DNA from: Kuafuiihalomonas sp039024635 | GTDB taxonomy: Bacteria > Myxococcota > Kuafuiibacteriia > Kuafuiibacteriales > Kuafuiibacteriaceae | Assembly: GCA_039024635.1 (NCBI GenBank) | Contig: JBCCQA010000019.1 | Coordinates: 44,984-108,983, forward strand | Reading direction: 5' to 3' | DNA: 64,000 nt | In this document: positions 61,590 through 64,000 of the stretch, one piece after another | Layout of the letters: each line of letters begins with the position of its first letter | Numbering within the stretch: position 1 is the first letter of the stretch | The notes under the pieces: model-generated | What the model saw: the letters and a program-made list of their open reading frames with translations, nothing else | The model's database searches: none | What the model was told of the DNA's origin: nothing | Translations under genes and position numbers: made by a program

Positions 61590-62414
61590 ATGTTCGGCCG
61601 CTCCCTCGCCCTCAGCCCCCAGAACTACGGCCCTTGGGCCATCGTCACCGGCGCTTCCTCGGGGATTGGCCGGGCCTGCGCCGAGCAGCTAGCAGCCAGA
61701 GGCTTCAGCCTCCTATTGGTCGCCCGACGCCGCGAGCGCTTAGAGGCCTTTGGCACGGAGCTGGAGGCGGCCTACGGCGTCCAGGCCCAGGCCGTCCCCG
61801 CGGACCTGAGCCAAAGCGAGGAAGTGTTTCGGGTCCTTCGTACGAGCGAGGCGCTAGACGTCGGCCTCTTCGTAGGGGCGGCGGGCTACGGGCTCTCGGG
61901 CGAGTTCGTCGACGGCGGACTGGAGCGCGAGCTCGGAATGATCGACTTAAACTGCCGGGCTCTAGCCCACATGAGTCACGCGTATGGCCGGCGTTTTCGA
62001 GAGCAGGGCAGAGGCGGTCTCATCCTCATCAGCTCTTTGGTCAGCTTCCAGGGCACGCCCAGGTCGGCCAACTACGCCGCGACGAAGGCCTACGTGCAGT
62101 CCTTGGCCGAGGCCCTGGCCCACGAGCTGCGACCCCACGGGGTCCAGGTCCTGGCCTGCGCTCCCGGTCCGGTCGCCACCGAGTTTGGAGAGCGGGCGGA
62201 CATGAAGCTCGGCCGCGCCCTGGACCCCGGCCGGGTCGCCCAAGAGACCTTGGACGCACTAGGGCGACGCGACGTCGTGCGACCTGGATTCATGACCAAG
62301 TTCCTGCTCGCATCCCTCGCCTTCCTTCCGCGAAGCCTCCGCGTTCGCATTCTTGGCCTGGTCATGAAGAGTATGACCGCTCACCAGCTCCGCGAACGAC
62401 CGACCTCTGCATGA
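61590..62414 (+). CDS. Short-chain dehydrogenase/reductase
   Basis: A 274-residue Rossmann-fold SDR: WAIVTGASSGIGRACAEQLA, VGAAGYGLSGEF (NAG-like), catalytic Ser in LILISSLVSFQG, YAATK (Tyr/Lys pair) and APGPVATEFGERA. The C-terminal helix (MTKFLLASLAFLPRSLRVRI) is hydrophobic and may anchor it to the membrane, as in DltE/YqjQ-type SDRs. ATG at 61590 is the start; cofactor preference suggests NADP(H) from the Arg residues after beta 2 (VARRRERL). Confidence 0.92.
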   Translation: MFGRSLALSPQNYGPWAIVTGASSGIGRACAEQLAARGFSLLLVARRRERLEAFGTELEAAYGVQAQAVPADLSQSEEVFRVLRTSEALDVGLFVGAAGYGLSGEFVDGGLERELGMIDLNCRALAHMSHAYGRRFREQGRGGLILISSLVSFQGTPRSANYAATKAYVQSLAEALAHELRPHGVQVLACAPGPVATEFGERADMKLGRALDPGRVAQETLDALGRRDVVRPGFMTKFLLASLAFLPRSLRVRILGLVMKSMTAHQLRERPTSA

Positions 62415-62712
62415 CTACGACCTCCGAGGGTCTTGGACGATGCAGAGCCAGCCGATGCCCAGGCTTGACCGCGGCGAACGCGCGATGGGAGCTCTCGCCC
62501 ATGCTCCGTATCCGTACCCTCCCCCGATAGAGTGCCACCCATGGAAGCAGGAAGAGTTGCAAATTTCTTTGTTTGTTGCGGCTCGGAGAACCTCGCCTAT
62601 GGCTCCACTGCTGGCTCCAACGAATACCGCCGAGGAATCACGAATCTCGCCTCCTCGACTCATAAAGCCTCATCCCCATCTGGCAGGCACGGTCCTTGCG
62701 TGCGCACCCGCA
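62415..62712. other. Intergenic stretch upstream of the transposase
   Basis: 298 bases without a supported gene. An open frame extends through it into the transposase, but its residues (62440 onward) are Pro/His-rich and unlike the family. One AT-rich patch (TGCAAATTTCTTTGTTTGTTGC, around 62559-62580) could be a promoter or the end of a mobile unit. No terminal repeat was recognised. Confidence 0.35.
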
Positions 62713-63558
62713 ATGCGAACGCCGAGACAACTGACGCCGGGCGCCTGGTGGTCCGTTACCGTGCGCTGTGCGCGCGCCGAGTTCCGACTGCGTCCTGACC
62801 AAGAGCGTACGAACGCCCTAGGCTTCTTCCTTGCGAAAGCCCTGAAAGCCTGTCCCGGGATAAGACTCGTCGCAGCGACCCAAATGTCCAATCATATACA
62901 CCTCGTCCTCCGAGACGATGCCTCGGAGCTCAGCACCTTCATGTGCCGGTTCGAGGGGCCACTGGCTAAGGGCCTGAACAAGCTCGACGAAACCCGAGGG
63001 CAGGTGTTCGAGCGTCGCTTCACGGGCATCAAAGCTATCGATAGAGACGCAGTCCTGGACTGCGTAGCATATGCCGCCATGAATCCGGTTGAAGCCGGTC
63101 TGGTCCGCACCAATCAGGACTGGCCCGGGCTGCTCGTTTGGCCAGGCCAAGAACAAGACTTGGCCTTCGGGCGTGAGGGCCCCAACCACAAGCCAGAGTC
63201 CCATGAGTTGAGGCTCGCCCGGGATCTACTCACTCCGGAGGAGAACGAATGGCTGAGAGCAGAGGTTGAGCGAAGGACAGCCGAGGTGCATCGTGAGCGC
63301 GGTGGCCTGCCGGTGCTGGGCCTGAGGCGAATCTTGGCCCAGAACGTCTTCGAGGCACCTGAACACCCCAAGCGGTCCAATATGCCCATCTGTCACGCGA
63401 GTTGTCTCGAGCACTGGTGGGCCTACTTGAAGGAGCACGAACTCTTCAGGGAGGCCTACCGTGTCGCTTCACGAGCCTTTCGGGCTGGAGACCGGGGCGT
63501 ACGGTTTCCGGAGTTCAGCTTCCGACCGTGGACCCCGACGTTCCCTTCCATCAGCTGA
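62713..63558 (+). mobile_element. REP-associated-type (Y1, HUH) transposase
   Basis: A 281-residue protein of the IS200-like/REP-associated tyrosine transposase group: WWSVTVRCARAEFRLRPDQE, the HUH metal motif in MSNHIHLVLRDD, and the catalytic Tyr in YAAMNPVEAGLV. The long C-terminal part (~110 residues after GLLVWPG) is characteristic of the larger RAYT-like proteins. These enzymes cut single-stranded DNA at palindromic REP sequences. ATG at 62713 starts the domain. No flanking terminal inverted repeats; palindromic repeats occur ~190 bases downstream. Confidence 0.8.
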
Positions 63559-63744
63559 AGGAGAGACCCGATGCACCTGGGCGCCCGCGGGGGCCTCACG
63601 GGCTGACGCTTAGACAACCAGTGGATTGCGTACGCGTGCTCCAAGGACGCGACTCCGAAGCTCACAGAGCTTCAGTCGACACATAGGATGCTCAGGTCAA
63701 GCGAACAGCTCATACAATTTTTGCAACAATGATTGCGAAAAAGC

Positions 63745-63850
63745 GTGGCACGTCAGTTGAGCACGTCAGTTGAGTATCTCAGTTGAGGTTGAGGCGAAAG
63801 GGTGGCACCTCAGTTGAGCTGAGTTCGGCACCTGAGTTCGCTCACCTGAG
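63745..63850. repeat. Cluster of short palindromic tandem repeats next to the transposase
   Basis: Three adjacent 13-base units, CACGTCAGTTGAG, CACGTCAGTTGAG, TATCTCAGTTGAG (63749-63787), then a fourth CACCTCAGTTGAG (63806-63818) and CTGAGTTCG-type units (63819-63850). The core CTCA-GT-TGAG is palindromic. GTGGCAC precedes the unit at 63745 and at 63802. Palindromic repeats beside a REP-associated-type transposase may be its substrate. The rest of 63559-63744 holds no recognised feature apart from an AT-rich patch around 63709-63740. Confidence 0.55.
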
Positions 63851-63865
63851 ATTCAAGTGCGGAAC

Positions 63866-64000
63866 CTAGATTCCGTCAGGTCCGGCTTCAGTTGCGAGGT
63901 GTCGGCTCGCCTTCTTACGCGGGTGGGGCGTGCCGTGCTCGGCGTAGTGCTTCAGCTCTTCGACGGCCTGACCCAGAAGACCAGACAGTTGAATGCGCAT
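63866..64000 (-). CDS. Partial or small ORF at the window edge
   Basis: A frame read from the right edge (CAT, i.e. ATG, in the last three bases) to a TAG at 63868-63866 gives 44 residues: MRIQLSGLLGQAVEELKHYA, then HGTPHPRKKASRHLA and a short end. The composition is protein-like and amphipathic, but it may be the C-terminus of a longer gene extending beyond 64000. No family recognised. Confidence 0.35.
   Translation of the reverse strand: MRIQLSGLLGQAVEELKHYAEHGTPHPRKKASRHLATEAGPDGI

Noticed and set aside
63745..63850. CRISPR array
   Set aside because: Units are 13 bases long with no regular spacers of 30-40 bases and no cas genes nearby; they are tandem palindromic repeats.

Overview
The window is GC-rich chromosomal DNA, almost fully coding, with frequent GTG/TTG starts and ATGA/GTGA stop-start overlaps. 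It most likely comes from a member of the Myxococcota (Sandaracinus/Polyangiales-like). The signs are: a TIGR03790-type secreted protein ending in Cys - hydrophobic helix - Arg cluster (a MYXO-CTERM-like tail) after a Met/Asp/Pro/Gly/Ala-rich spacer; an alternative complex III (ACIII) and A2-type caa3 oxidase locus; a spd/mitochondrial-type EF-G; and a minor-pilin/PilY1 locus. This placement is inference. No rRNA, tRNA or CRISPR was seen.

Layout. 1-5484 (+): end of a respiratory operon: His-rich tail of an ACIII cytochrome subunit, ActF, a small membrane protein, SCO copper chaperone, and cytochrome oxidase subunits I, III and IV; subunit II is not present. 5465-13284: accessory metabolism (MenH-like hydrolase, methyltransferase, DsbA-like lipoprotein, GNAT-DHFR fusion, GST, TetR/SRPBCC pair, LysR/haloalkane-dehalogenase pair). 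13265-16588 (-): EF-G followed by a RecA-like + SLOG fusion protein. 16735-24975 (+): tripartite RND efflux system, GH15 glucoamylase/trehalase, Nei glycosylase. 24991-27587: a possible miniature inverted-repeat element, a large Cys-repeat lipoprotein, a GST. 27576-30587 (-): gene fragment, membrane polyferredoxin and FAD oxidoreductase. 30721-34425 (+): histidine kinase, response regulator, and a diguanylate cyclase broken by one base. 34457-40722: sterol-desaturase-like enzyme, then (-) PilZ protein, a 54-aa ORF, PfkB kinase, L32 and DNA polymerase I. 40749-46569 (+): PilV/PilW/PilX-like minor pilins, PilY1 and a small secreted protein. 46576-50317: GlnRS, HtrA lipoprotein, YqeY.

50327-57392 is the clearest metabolic system. 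A fused flavin monooxygenase/old-yellow-enzyme protein of the 2-aminobenzoyl-CoA monooxygenase/reductase type, a MarR regulator, an enoyl-CoA hydratase, an acyl-CoA dehydrogenase and a RidA deaminase form one tightly overlapping operon. It diverges from a glutaryl-CoA dehydrogenase gene across a promoter with repeated TTGAAG half-sites. Together they suggest aerobic CoA-dependent breakdown of an aminoaromatic acid (anthranilate-like) through dearomatisation, deamination and beta-oxidation to glutaryl-CoA; the CoA ligase and ring-opening steps are not in the window.

57397-64000: ArsC/Spx-like protein, SOUL protein, outer-membrane and secreted proteins, VOC protein, SDR, and a REP-associated-type (HUH, Y1) transposase followed by short palindromic repeats that could be its substrate.
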